64,000 nt of DNA from Syntrophales bacterium (lineage in GTDB: Bacteria > Desulfobacterota > Syntrophia > Syntrophales > UBA4778). Each line of letters opens with the position of its first letter. The stretch's first letter is position 1. The position numbers were made by a program, and so were the translations under genes. Of this stretch, positions 1-8,925 are shown one piece after another. A model generated the notes under the pieces. That model did not search any database. It had not been told where the DNA came from and saw only the letters and a program-made list of their open reading frames with translations. Location: the NCBI GenBank assembly GCA_028712885.1, contig JAQTPK010000008.1, positions 19,096-83,095 of the forward strand, given 5' to 3'.

Positions 1-63
1 AAGCCTTGTCTGGGAGCGGGAGACGTAGATTCCATTTAAACCAAATACAATGAGGGAGGAAAT

Positions 64-1398
64 ATGGACTGGAAAGATGAATATCAGAGAAAGCTGGTTT
101 CATTGGAGGAGATGGCCAAACAGATCAAATCAGGAGATACCATAGGAACCGCCATGGCCATCAGTATGTGTTCGCCGGACGTGTATAATGCCATTCTGGA
201 CCGCGCCGGTGAATTGAGGAATGTAACCATCCTGGATGCGGTGCCTGTCCGCCCCTGTAAACTCTACGATCCTAAATTTATGGCGACAATCGACGGCCAT
301 GTCAATTATCTGTCCGCCTTCTTCTCGCCGGCGGCACGCGCGCAGGGACAGCCCAATAACGCTGATTTCCTCATTGTAATGAGCGCCGATATCGGCGATA
401 AATTCGCCGCTCGATCGGACGTGTACGCGACAATGGTTACGCCTCCCAATAAGCAGGGCTATGTAAATCTTGGCCTGACCCATTTTTATACGCACGATAC
501 GATTCGAAGAGGGAGAAAATCGGGAAAGCTGCGCCTGGCCATCGGTGAGGTAAACGACCAGATGCCGACGGTGCTGGGCGACAACTGGATGCATGTATCC
601 GAATTCGACTTGTTTGTGGAAAATTCCACCAAAATTCCCGCAGTCACAAGAAAGCCGGCGGGAGAGATGGAGGCCAGGATCGCCAGATATGTCCTGGAAC
701 TGATCAATGACGGGGATACGATCCAGATGGGCATCGGCGGTATTCCCGAGGCGGTTATCGCGGGCCTTGAGGGAAAACATGATCTCGGAGTTCATACCGA
801 GATGTTTCCGGTCGGGCTGCAGGACCTGGTGCCGAAGGGGATCGTAACCAATGCAAGAAAGCCCTTCCACAGGGGTAAAACTATCGCCACGTTCTGCATG
901 GGCGATCAGGCGCTGTATGAATTCATCAACGAGAATCCCAATTGTGAGTTACATCCGGCCTCGTATACCAATAATCCCGCCTTTATCGCCCAGCATCCGA
1001 ACATCGTGGCGATCAACATGGCTCTGCTGATCGATTTCAGCGGCAACATCGCCTCCGAGGGGATGGGATACAGGATGATCAGCGGAACGGGCGGCCAGCT
1101 CGATTTCATGATCGGATCGTATTATTCCCCCGGGGGAAAGGGGATTACCCTGATTTCATCGGCTAGAAAATTGAAGGACGGCACGCTCGCTTCCTCGATC
1201 GTTCCGGAACTGCCTCCATTCACGCCCGTTACCGTTCCGAGGACTTTTACGCAGTATGTCGTGACGGAATACGGAATCGCCGACCTGAGATTCAAAACCG
1301 TGCGGGAGAGGGCCGAGGCCCTGATTAATATCGCGCATCCCGATTTGAGGGGAGAATTGCGCGACAGTCTGAAAAAGAAGCTTTACATTAAGAAGTGA
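64..1398 (+). CDS. acetyl-CoA hydrolase/transferase family protein (4-hydroxybutyrate or butyryl-CoA:acetate CoA-transferase type)
   Basis: Family I-type CoA-transferase that should move CoA between acetate and a short acyl group through a glutamyl-CoA thioester, in the cytoplasm. The 444-residue length fits the family. Seen in the sequence: a GIGGIPEAV glycine-rich CoA-binding stretch near residue 225, the region VHTEMFPVG near residue 248 that should carry the catalytic Glu, and the late SGTGGQLDF motif typical of 4-hydroxybutyrate/butyryl-CoA transferases. The ATG follows a strong AGGGAGGA ribosome site. The gene stands alone, closed by a strong terminator. The exact acyl substrate cannot be read from sequence; acetate activation or butyrate/4-hydroxybutyrate metabolism are the main options. 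Confidence 0.9.
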   Translation: MDWKDEYQRKLVSLEEMAKQIKSGDTIGTAMAISMCSPDVYNAILDRAGELRNVTILDAVPVRPCKLYDPKFMATIDGHVNYLSAFFSPAARAQGQPNNADFLIVMSADIGDKFAARSDVYATMVTPPNKQGYVNLGLTHFYTHDTIRRGRKSGKLRLAIGEVNDQMPTVLGDNWMHVSEFDLFVENSTKIPAVTRKPAGEMEARIARYVLELINDGDTIQMGIGGIPEAVIAGLEGKHDLGVHTEMFPVGLQDLVPKGIVTNARKPFHRGKTIATFCMGDQALYEFINENPNCELHPASYTNNPAFIAQHPNIVAINMALLIDFSGNIASEGMGYRMISGTGGQLDFMIGSYYSPGGKGITLISSARKLKDGTLASSIVPELPPFTPVTVPRTFTQYVVTEYGIADLRFKTVRERAEALINIAHPDLRGELRDSLKKKLYIKK

Positions 1399-1425
1399 GG
1401 AACGGATTGCTTCATCCGGATCACG

Positions 1426-1453
1426 AGGCCCGGTCAAATGACCGGGCCTTTTT
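1426..1453 (+). terminator. Rho-independent terminator after the CoA-transferase
   Basis: A perfect 10-bp stem (AGGCCCGGTC / GACCGGGCCT) with a 4-nt AAAT loop runs straight into five T residues. It lies 28 bases after the CoA-transferase stop and separates it from the two-component operon. Confidence 0.93.
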
Positions 1454-1635
1454 CTGAAAATGATTTACAGTAAGAGCAAGGCATGATTTTTGTTGCGGTA
1501 TGACAGCTGATCGATTAAAGAGATCAGGGACGCCCGGGAGATCATTGCCGGCAGGGTTTCCGGCGTTCCTATCCCGTGGTCCGGTGCGTCTTCCGGCGAA
1601 AGAACAGACCGACCGGACCGGAAGACCATCGTGAC

Positions 1636-3747
1636 ATGAAATATACCGCAAACCCGCGGACGTCCGCCGGGATCAGAAAAAGGGACAAACTCCTCTCTTC
1701 CATTTTCAGGATATCGAGCCTTCTCACGCGCTCCATTTCCATTGACCGCATTCTGACGGACATTGTCGAAGAGACGGCCCGGGCCTTCGATTTCACCCGT
1801 GTTGCAATATTCCTCATCGACCGCAAAAAGAACCTGCTCGAATGCAAGTACATCCTTGGCTTCAGCCCCGTGGAAGGAGAACGCGCCCTCAGCCGCCCCT
1901 TTAATCTCCAAAAGCACTGCTGCATAGAGACATCCGTGGCCCTTTCCGGAAAGACCATTTATATCCGGGATCATGCAAGTGACCGGCGCATCACGCCCAT
2001 TGATCTGAAAATATCGAGGATCCACGGACGGGTATCCACGGTGGCCGTTCCGCTGCGCATCAAGCGCGACGTGATCGGACTTATCGAAGCCGACAGGAAC
2101 CGCGTAAAAATGCAACTCACCCGGAGAGACATAGAACTATTCTCGATTTTTGCGAACCAGGCGAGCATCGTTATTGAAAATGCCCGGCTCCAGGTTCAGA
2201 ACAAGAAAAAGATACGCGAGCTCCTTTTTCTTCAGAAAATCAGCAGGAAGACCGGTTCCACGCTCAATCTGCGCCGGCTCTTCCAGGTCGTGAGCGCGGG
2301 GGCGGTCAGCATCACAAACGCCACTGCCTGCATTCTCTACCTGCGGGACGAGGAAATCGGGACGCTGAGAGCCGTCTCCCGCCGCGGCTGTCACGGGCGG
2401 AAGCCGGAGATCCCGACGGGAGGACTTGCAGTCTGGGCGGCTCTCAGCGAAGCCCCGCTGCTTTCCGAGGACACCTCGACCGACCCGCGCTGCACCGCAA
2501 CAGTTCCCGGGGTCCGCTCGGAAGCGGCCGTTCCGCTGATCAGCGAAAAACGCGTTCTGGGCGTTCTCAATCTCTTCAGCATGGAGAGGGGCTCTTTCAC
2601 CGAAGACGACATCAAACTTCTGACGATTTTCGCCAATCATGCGGCAAGCCTGATCCGCAACGCACGGCTCTATGATCAGGTGATTGCGGAACGAAACTTG
2701 GGGGACAGCATTCTGGAGAGTTCCCCCAACGGGATTATAACCGTGGACCTCTCCCGCCGCATTACATCCGTGAACAGGAGAGCCGAGGAAATTTTTCAAT
2801 GGGACAGGCGCCGGGTGGTGGGATGCCGCATTTCGGATTTACTTTCGGGTGAGATCCCGGGGATCGTCGAGCAGGAACTCAGGAACAGGGGGGCGGATTC
2901 CCGCGAAATCAGGCATGAAAGGAAAGGGACCACGCTGATCCTGGGCGTGAGCGCCACACTGCTCAGGGAGCCCGGGGGGGCGAGTGGAGCCCTTATCATC
3001 TTTCAGGACCTCACCGAGAGCAAGCGCACCGAGGAGCTCATCCGGCGCGTGGACCGGCTCACCTCCCTCGGCCAGCTCTCGGCGGGCATCGCCCACGAGA
3101 TCCGGAATCCGCTGGCAAGCATCAACTTCAACGTGCAGATGCTGATGAAGAAATCCCCGCCGGCGGACGGGGATCGAAGCAGGGAAATACTGCGGGATAC
3201 TCTGCGGGGGGTCGACAGGATCAAAACCCTTGTCAAGGGAATGCTTGATTTCGCCAAACCCGCCGCTCCTCGCTTTAAGAGGGCTTTTCTCAGCAGCGCC
3301 CTCTCCGAAACAATTTCGCTCCTCGAAACGGAGTTGCGAAAGAAGCGCATCCGGCTGGAGATGAAGCTCGCAGATCCCGAGCCCGAAGTGGTTTTTGATC
3401 CGTACCAGATTCAGCAGGTCTTTATGAACCTGATCCTGAATGCGATGGAAGCCATGCCGGACGGCGGAAAAATCATGATCAGGAGCGTACTCGAAGGAGA
3501 GTGCCTCTCGGTGCGCATTGCGGATACAGGCGCGGGAATAGCCGCCCCAGACCTCGCGAAGATTTTTGATCCATTTTTCACTACCAAGCCGGAGGGAACC
3601 GGTCTCGGCCTCTCGATCGTCCACAAAATACTGGAACAGCACCATGCCCGGATCGAGATCGAAAGCAGGGTGGGCGGGGGCACCACTTTTCTCATCCGGT
3701 TTGCCGTAAACGGCAGGGAGGGAACATGTTCCGCCATAAGATACTGA
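1636..3747 (+). CDS. cytoplasmic sensor histidine kinase (GAF-GAF-PAS-HisKA-HATPase)
   Basis: Soluble two-component sensor kinase; no membrane segment is visible. Order from this start: GAF domain (about 20-185), second GAF (about 205-345), PAS (about 355-460), HisKA with the H box AGIAHEIRNPLAS (His near 487), and the HATPase domain with N box NLILNAMEAM (near 597), DTGAGI G1 box and GTGLGLSI G2 box. The ORF track starts at a GTG at 1576, but nothing resembling a ribosome site precedes it; the ATG at 1636 lies just before the first GAF and is preferred, though its own site (GGAAG) is weak. It overlaps the response regulator by 22 bases, so the two are very likely partners. The ligand sensed by the GAF domains is unknown. 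Confidence 0.9.
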   Translation: MKYTANPRTSAGIRKRDKLLSSIFRISSLLTRSISIDRILTDIVEETARAFDFTRVAIFLIDRKKNLLECKYILGFSPVEGERALSRPFNLQKHCCIETSVALSGKTIYIRDHASDRRITPIDLKISRIHGRVSTVAVPLRIKRDVIGLIEADRNRVKMQLTRRDIELFSIFANQASIVIENARLQVQNKKKIRELLFLQKISRKTGSTLNLRRLFQVVSAGAVSITNATACILYLRDEEIGTLRAVSRRGCHGRKPEIPTGGLAVWAALSEAPLLSEDTSTDPRCTATVPGVRSEAAVPLISEKRVLGVLNLFSMERGSFTEDDIKLLTIFANHAASLIRNARLYDQVIAERNLGDSILESSPNGIITVDLSRRITSVNRRAEEIFQWDRRRVVGCRISDLLSGEIPGIVEQELRNRGADSREIRHERKGTTLILGVSATLLREPGGASGALIIFQDLTESKRTEELIRRVDRLTSLGQLSAGIAHEIRNPLASINFNVQMLMKKSPPADGDRSREILRDTLRGVDRIKTLVKGMLDFAKPAAPRFKRAFLSSALSETISLLETELRKKRIRLEMKLADPEPEVVFDPYQIQQVFMNLILNAMEAMPDGGKIMIRSVLEGECLSVRIADTGAGIAAPDLAKIFDPFFTTKPEGTGLGLSIVHKILEQHHARIEIESRVGGGTTFLIRFAVNGREGTCSAIRY

Positions 3748-5105
3748 TAGTTGACGACGACCGGCTCCTGCAGAACTCGCTGCGCAATATCCTGACCGAG
3801 AATTACGAGGTCACGATCGCCGGCAGCGGCGAGGAGGCGGCCGGGATTATGGCCCGGAGCCGGGTTGATCTTGTGCTCCTGGATATAAGGCTCCCGGGAA
3901 TGGACGGCATGGAGACGCTGGAGACGCTGCGGGGAATAAGCCGGGAAACCGTGGTCATCATGATGACCGCTTACGAGGACATAAAAAGCGTTGTGACGTC
4001 CATGAAGAGAGGCGCCTTTGACTACTTGGTTAAGCCGCTCGATATCGATGAGCTGGAGGTGATCATTGAAAAGGCCCTGGAAACGCTCCGGTTGAGAAAG
4101 GAACTGGAGGAACTGCGGGGGCAGTACCTGCGCGAGTTCGACTTTGACAACATTATCGGGGAGAGCGCTGGGATCCGAAATGCCCTTATGCTCGCCGCCA
4201 AGATCGCGCAGAGTCCCGATACGACTGTTCTCATCGAAGGCGAGACCGGGACCGGCAAGGAGGTTATCGCCAAAGCCATTCATTACCGAAGCGCCCGTTT
4301 CGGGATGCCCCTCGTGGAGATCAACTGCGGCGCTATCAGCCGCGATCTCGTGGAAAGCGAGCTCTTCGGATACGATGCGGGAACTTTTACCGGGGCGCTT
4401 CACGCCGGCAAAAAGGGGAAATTCGAAACCGCGGCGGGAGGCACACTGCTTCTGGACGAGGTTGGAGAACTGCTGCCGTCATCCCAGGTGAAACTCCTGC
4501 GCTTTCTTGAAGAGAAGGCCTTTTACCCTGTGGGCGGTGCGGAAAAGAAGCAGGTGGACGTGCGGGTGATTGCCGCGACCAATAAATCGCTCGAAGAGGC
4601 GATGCAGGCGGGAACATTCCGCAGTGATCTCTACTACAGGCTAAACGTGGCGAGGATCTGGCTTCCGCCCCTTCGGGAGAGGCGGGAGGATATTATTCCC
4701 CTGGCGCTCCATTTTTTGGACTGTTTCAACAAGAAATTCGGAAAAAATTTCGAGGGAATTTCTTCCGAAGCAGGAGAGAAATTCCTGCAATACCATTGGC
4801 CGGGCAATGTCCGTGAATTGAGGAATATCCTGGAAAGAATCGTCCTGACTGAAAAAGGGCCTTCCCTGGAAAGAGGTCATCTGTCGCAGGCCGGATTCCC
4901 CCTCGAAAAAACCGGCAAGCCCTGCAATCTCAACTTTTCCCTCCCGCTGTCCCGCGGTCTCGAAGAACTCAACCGGGAACTGATCTGCAAAGCCCTGGTG
5001 GAAGCGGGAGGAAACCGCAGCCGGGCCGCAAAGCTCCTGGGAATCTCCCGCCCCACCCTGGTCTACCGCATCGAGAAATACGGCATAAATACGGATCGGT
5101 CCTGA
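3726..5105 (+). CDS. NtrC-family sigma-54-dependent response regulator
   Basis: DNA-binding activator cognate to the overlapping kinase. Receiver domain (1-120) with DDD near 10-12, phospho-acceptor Asp53 in LVLLDIRLPGMDG, and LVKP lysine. AAA+ domain (about 140-375) with Walker A GETGTGKE near 172 and Walker B GTLLLDEVGEL. C-terminal Fis-type helix-turn-helix (NRSRAAKLLGISRPTLVYRI). The loop that contacts sigma-54 reads GTFTGA (219-224) instead of the canonical GAFTGA. No target promoter could be identified in the window. Confidence 0.95.
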   Translation: MFRHKILIVDDDRLLQNSLRNILTENYEVTIAGSGEEAAGIMARSRVDLVLLDIRLPGMDGMETLETLRGISRETVVIMMTAYEDIKSVVTSMKRGAFDYLVKPLDIDELEVIIEKALETLRLRKELEELRGQYLREFDFDNIIGESAGIRNALMLAAKIAQSPDTTVLIEGETGTGKEVIAKAIHYRSARFGMPLVEINCGAISRDLVESELFGYDAGTFTGALHAGKKGKFETAAGGTLLLDEVGELLPSSQVKLLRFLEEKAFYPVGGAEKKQVDVRVIAATNKSLEEAMQAGTFRSDLYYRLNVARIWLPPLRERREDIIPLALHFLDCFNKKFGKNFEGISSEAGEKFLQYHWPGNVRELRNILERIVLTEKGPSLERGHLSQAGFPLEKTGKPCNLNFSLPLSRGLEELNRELICKALVEAGGNRSRAAKLLGISRPTLVYRIEKYGINTDRS

Positions 5106-5138
5106 AACGGGTGCGGCATTGCCGGCCGGCTTTCCTTC

Positions 5139-5251
5139 TTCCGGTTTCCGGATTTCAGTTTCTGGTTGTAAAAATTGCAATTGCGGAATAAAAGCATTGA
5201 AATCGGATTTTGAAAAAGGGCTGCCTGGAATTGAAACCAGAAACCGGAAAC
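5139..5251. repeat. inverted short-unit repeat (aaaccaga/aaaccgga family)
   Basis: Left arm at 5139-5167 (units of the type GGTTTCCGG and GTTTCTGGTT) is mirrored at 5235-5251 (AACCAGAAACCGGAAAC) around a roughly 65-base AT-richer loop. The right arm lies inside the predicted N-terminus of the SpoIID-like gene and encodes KPETGN. The same unit recurs at 6582-6618, 6886-6921 and 10351-10369. Confidence 0.75.
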
Positions 5252-6580
5252 CTGACGGATGAGCCTGTTATCCGCGTCGGCCTTCTCGAACTGAAAAGAG
5301 AGATCAAGGGAAGGCTTGACGGATTTTTCGAAGTCGCTTCCGATGCGGCCGCCGGGCTCGTATTTCCCGGCGAGTTTCGCGCGCGGAATGCGGCCGGGGA
5401 TATCGTCCTGGCGGGGGATTTCGGTGAAATGCGTACCGCGCGGGAATGCGTTCTTGCCCCCCGCCCGGGGTCTCTTTTCACGCTGTTCGGCATAACGATC
5501 GGGTCCGGCTTCCACTGGGAGAGGGACGAAGGGCAGACCTTTCGCGGCCGCCTGCTGCTTTCAGCGGACGAGCATGGGACGATTTCCGCCATCAACGAAG
5601 TTCCTCTGGAAGCCTACCTGGAAAGCGTCGTGTCCTCGGAGATGAGCGCCGACGCCCCGATGGAGTTCATCAAGGCGCACGCGATTATTTCGCGGAGCTG
5701 GCTCGCCGCCATGCTGGAAAGGCGCGACCGGCCTCTGCAGCAGCCGCCCGGATTCGTATCGGAACAGGAGATTGTGCGCTGGTACGGCCGGGAGGAGCAC
5801 GACCGCTTCGACGTGTGCGCGGACGACCACTGCCAGCGCTATCACGGAATCGCCGGGCGGGTGAACGAACGGGCCCGCACCGCGGTGGAGGCGACGCGGG
5901 GCCTTTTTCTTGTCTACAACGGCGGCATCTGCGACGCACGTTTCTATAAGGCCTGCGGCGGGCGTACCGAGTGTTTCCAGAACGCATGGGAAGACGCGCC
6001 CGTACCTTACCTGGTCTCGATTTCGGATGCGGAAACGGAGCATCCGGCGATAGATGAGGAGAAGCTCGCCGAAGAGTGGGTCCTGGCGAGGCCGCATGCC
6101 TTCTGCAATACGTCGGATGAGTCGCTGCTGAAAAGCATTCTCCCGTCATTCGACCGTGAGACAGGCGATTTTTTCAGGTGGCGGGTTGAATACGGGCGGG
6201 AGGAATTGGAGCATATCGTCCGCACCAAATCGGGGATGGATTTCGGGACGCTCCTGGATATGGTTCCGCTGACGAGAGGTCCGTCCGGCCGGATAACGCG
6301 TCTGCGGATCGAGGGGACGAGGGCGGCCGTTACGATCGGCAAGGAGCTGGAGATCCGCAGGTGGCTTTCTCCCAGCCATCTCTACAGCAGCGCCTTCATC
6401 ATAAGGATGACCAGGAACGAGCGGGGCATTCCCGACCGCTTCGTCCTGTACGGGGCGGGATGGGGGCACGGCGTCGGCCTGTGCCAGATCGGGGCGGCGG
6501 TAATGGCCTCAACAGGTTTCAGTGTGGAAAGGATACTGAAGCATTATTACAGGGGAGCGGAACTGAAAAAGCTTTACTAG
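5210..6580 (+). CDS. SpoIID/LytB-domain protein
   Basis: SpoIID is a peptidoglycan lytic transglycosylase in sporulating bacteria; LytB homologues enhance amidases. The 456-residue protein contains the family core LEAYLESVVSSEMSADAPMEFIKAHAIISRSWL (about 135-170), KACGGRTECFQNAW, and the C-terminal GWGHGVGLCQIGAAVMA. The start is uncertain: the track uses TTG 5210, and TTG 5231 is in frame; the first codons (KPETGN) come from an intergenic repeat, so the native start may have been altered. No convincing signal peptide is visible. It sits upstream of AmpG-, MurU- and AmgK-like genes, which supports a role in cell-wall turnover. Confidence 0.85.
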   Translation: MKKGCLELKPETGNLTDEPVIRVGLLELKREIKGRLDGFFEVASDAAAGLVFPGEFRARNAAGDIVLAGDFGEMRTARECVLAPRPGSLFTLFGITIGSGFHWERDEGQTFRGRLLLSADEHGTISAINEVPLEAYLESVVSSEMSADAPMEFIKAHAIISRSWLAAMLERRDRPLQQPPGFVSEQEIVRWYGREEHDRFDVCADDHCQRYHGIAGRVNERARTAVEATRGLFLVYNGGICDARFYKACGGRTECFQNAWEDAPVPYLVSISDAETEHPAIDEEKLAEEWVLARPHAFCNTSDESLLKSILPSFDRETGDFFRWRVEYGREELEHIVRTKSGMDFGTLLDMVPLTRGPSGRITRLRIEGTRAAVTIGKELEIRRWLSPSHLYSSAFIIRMTRNERGIPDRFVLYGAGWGHGVGLCQIGAAVMASTGFSVERILKHYYRGAELKKLY

Positions 6581-6581
6581 T

Positions 6582-6921
6582 TTACGGTTTCTGGTTCCAG
6601 TTTGCAGTTCCAGGTTTAAAAATGATGAGTGGTTTACTTTCTGCTCCGGACTTTGTTCGTCATTCCGGCGGAACTTGTCCCCGAAGTTTTTAATCGGAGA
6701 GCCGGAATCCAGTGTATGAGAAATATATTGACCTGGATGCCGGATCGCGTCCGGCATGACGTGGGAGTATAAGCGGTCGGTCAGTTGTTTTTTGTTTATA
6801 AATGGAAATCAAAACGCCGGAAGTAAAAGATTGGCCAAGGACGCATTAATAACTCCCGAAAAAGAACCGGAACTCGAAGCTGGAATGCTTAAACCAGAAA
6901 CCGGAAACCAGAAACCGGAAA
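6582..6921. repeat. widely spaced inverted arms of the aaaccaga/aaaccgga repeat
   Basis: The left arm (6582-6618, units GGTTTCTGGTTCCAG and CAGTTCCAGG) starts right after the SpoIID gene's stop codon. The right arm (6886-6921) is a tandem AAACCAGAAACCGG doublet in the opposite orientation. Together they bracket about 270 bases that hold a separate GTCATTCC-type palindrome and no credible gene. Confidence 0.7.
6658..6761. repeat. GTCATTCC...GGCATGAC intergenic palindromic element
   Basis: Ends CGTCATTCCGGC and GCCGGATC...GGCATGACG are inverted copies, with GGAATCCAG and CTGGATGCC as inner arms. This is the layout of the GTCATTCC/CTGGATTCC intergenic palindromes scattered through many proteobacterial genomes. 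The interior shows no coding potential. Confidence 0.75.
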
Positions 6922-8192
6922 CTGTTCGCCGTTCTCCCTGGCTCTGGGTCCCGTCGCTGTATTTCGCCGAAGGCATCCCTTACGTTATCGTGATGATGGT
7001 CTCGGTCGTCATGTACAAGAGACTCGGGATCTCCAATACCGATATCGCCCTGTACACGAGCTGGCTTTACCTCCCGTGGGTCATCAAGCCGCTCTGGAGC
7101 CCCTTCGTCGAGATGATCCGGACGAAGCGGTTCTGGATAGTGGCCATGCAGGTCCTGATCGGGGCCTCGCTGGCGCTGATGGCGCTGGCCGTTCCCGGCC
7201 CCGGTTTTTTCCGCTGGACCCTTGCGGTATTCTGGCTTCTAGCCTTCAGCTCCGCCACCCACGACGTTGCCGCCGACGGCTTTTACATGCTGGGACTTCC
7301 CCAGTATCAGCAGGCCGCGTTCATCGGAGTCCGGACGATCTTTTACCGGGTCGCCATGATCGCCGCGCAGGGGGGGCTTGTTGTCCTGGCGGGACAGCTT
7401 GAGCCATCCCTCGGCATCCCGCAGGCCTGGGCGGTTATCCTGTGGCTGACCGCCGTCGTCTTTGCGGCTGCGTCCCTGTATCACTTTTTCATCCTGCCTT
7501 ATCCGCCCGCCGACAGGCCGGCCGGGCAGGGCGGAAGGGAAAACCTTGCGGCCGGTTACTTCCGCAGCATCTCGGCTTTTTTCCGGAGGAAAGATATCCT
7601 CGCGGTGCTGGCCTTCCTCCTTTTATACAGGTTCGCCGAGGCCCAGCTCGTCAAGATGGTTGCCCCGTTTCTCCTCGATCCCGCCGGAAAGGGAGGCCTC
7701 GGGCTAACGACCGGCGAGGTGGGATTGATTTATGGAACGGTCGGCCTGATAGCGATGATGGCGGGCGGGCTGATCGGGGGTTACGTGATCTCCCGCAAGG
7801 GCCTCAAATTCTGGGTCTGGATCATGGTTTTCGTCATGCACCTCCCGGACCTGGTTTTCGTCTATCTCTCCTTCGCCCTTCCTCAAGACATGAAACTTAT
7901 CGCCTCGCTGGTGGCGGTGGAGCAGTTCGGGTACGGGTTCGGGTTCAGCGCCTATGCCGTTTTCATGCTCATGGTTGCCGAAGGGGAATACAAGACGGTG
8001 CATTACGCGCTGGCTACCGGCTTCATGGCGCTCGGGATGATGATCCCCGGAATGTTCAGCGGCTGGATCCAGGAACAGGTCGGCTACCGGAATCTCTTTC
8101 TCTGGATAATGCTGTCGACGATACCCGGATTCATCGTGCCCGCCCTGGTCAGGATAGACCCGGAATACGGCCGAAAGGGGAGGCGCGATTGA
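6885..8192 (+). CDS. AmpG-like MFS permease
   Basis: Major facilitator transporter of the AmpG/PAT group, which imports anhydro-muropeptides or related cell-wall fragments across the inner membrane. Seen: about twelve hydrophobic segments, an early YFAEGIPYVIVMMVS segment and the YLPWVIKPLWSPFVE motif that matches the AmpG family pattern. The track starts at ATG 6756, but the first 43 codons there look non-coding; ATG 6885 gives a family-like N-terminus, although its first dozen residues (LKPETGNQKPET) are encoded by the local repeat. It overlaps the next gene in a TTGA junction. Substrate specificity is inferred mainly from the MurU/AmgK-like neighbours. Confidence 0.82.
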   Translation: MLKPETGNQKPETVRRSPWLWVPSLYFAEGIPYVIVMMVSVVMYKRLGISNTDIALYTSWLYLPWVIKPLWSPFVEMIRTKRFWIVAMQVLIGASLALMALAVPGPGFFRWTLAVFWLLAFSSATHDVAADGFYMLGLPQYQQAAFIGVRTIFYRVAMIAAQGGLVVLAGQLEPSLGIPQAWAVILWLTAVVFAAASLYHFFILPYPPADRPAGQGGRENLAAGYFRSISAFFRRKDILAVLAFLLLYRFAEAQLVKMVAPFLLDPAGKGGLGLTTGEVGLIYGTVGLIAMMAGGLIGGYVISRKGLKFWVWIMVFVMHLPDLVFVYLSFALPQDMKLIASLVAVEQFGYGFGFSAYAVFMLMVAEGEYKTVHYALATGFMALGMMIPGMFSGWIQEQVGYRNLFLWIMLSTIPGFIVPALVRIDPEYGRKGRRD

Positions 8193-8908
8193 AAGAGAGG
8201 ATCGGAACCGCATTCATCCTCGGCGCCGGTCTCGGCACGCGGCTTCGCCCGCTCACGGAGAACTGCCCCAAACCGCTCCTTCCGGTCGGGGGAAGGCCTC
8301 TCATAACGTATTCCATGGACCACCTGATCGGGGCGGGGGTCAATCGGTTTATCGTGAACACGCACCACTGCCCGGAACGGTACGCGGATGCATTCCCGGA
8401 TGGCGCCTGGCGCGGCGTGCCGGTCACCTTCCGTTTCGAGCCCGTTCTTCTTGAGACGGCCGGCGGGATAAAAAACATCGAAGACCTCGTCGCGGGCGAC
8501 GAGAGATTTTTCGTCTATAACGGGGACGTCCTGACCGATCTTCCCCTGGAGGACCTGATCGACGCCCATTTCCGGAGAAAACCCGAGGCAACGTTGGCCC
8601 TGAGAAGCGAAGGCCCGGTCCGCAATGTTGACCTGGACGAGGACGGAAATATCTGCGATATGCGGGGTCTCCTCGGGCGCCCGGGGGTGAGGAAGGTGCT
8701 TTTCAGCGGCGTGTACATTGTCGAGCGCTCTATCCTCCGCAGGCTGGAGGCCGGGCGGATAGAATCGATAGTGCCTGTTTTTGTGCGGATGATCCGGGTA
8801 AAACCCGGCTCGATCGCAGGCGTGGTCATAGATCGGGGCCGGTGGCGGGATGTCGGATCGGTCAGCGAATACGAAGAGATTTCGGCAAGCCACGACTTAT
8901 TGCAATAA
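8189..8908 (+). CDS. MurU-like sugar-1-phosphate nucleotidyltransferase
   Basis: Cytoplasmic nucleotidyltransferase of about 239 residues. The N-terminus AFILGAGLGTRLRPLTENCPKPLLPVGG is the nucleotide-binding signature, and ETAGGI and VYNGDVLTD supply the sugar-binding and metal (GD) motifs. The start is TTG 8189, not the far-upstream track start: AGGGGAGG precedes it and it overlaps the permease stop. Length and the following AmgK-like kinase gene match the MurU-AmgK pair of the anhydro-MurNAc salvage route (MurNAc-1-P to UDP-MurNAc). A generic mannose- or glucose-1-phosphate transferase remains possible. Confidence 0.85.
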   Translation: MKERIGTAFILGAGLGTRLRPLTENCPKPLLPVGGRPLITYSMDHLIGAGVNRFIVNTHHCPERYADAFPDGAWRGVPVTFRFEPVLLETAGGIKNIEDLVAGDERFFVYNGDVLTDLPLEDLIDAHFRRKPEATLALRSEGPVRNVDLDEDGNICDMRGLLGRPGVRKVLFSGVYIVERSILRRLEAGRIESIVPVFVRMIRVKPGSIAGVVIDRGRWRDVGSVSEYEEISASHDLLQ

Positions 8909-8925
8909 CTAATTCAATCGAGGCA

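Noticed and set aside
1576-1635. GTG 1576 as start of the histidine kinase
   Set aside because: No ribosome site and the extra 20 residues are unlike a kinase N-terminus; ATG 1636 fits the first GAF domain, though this remains unproven.
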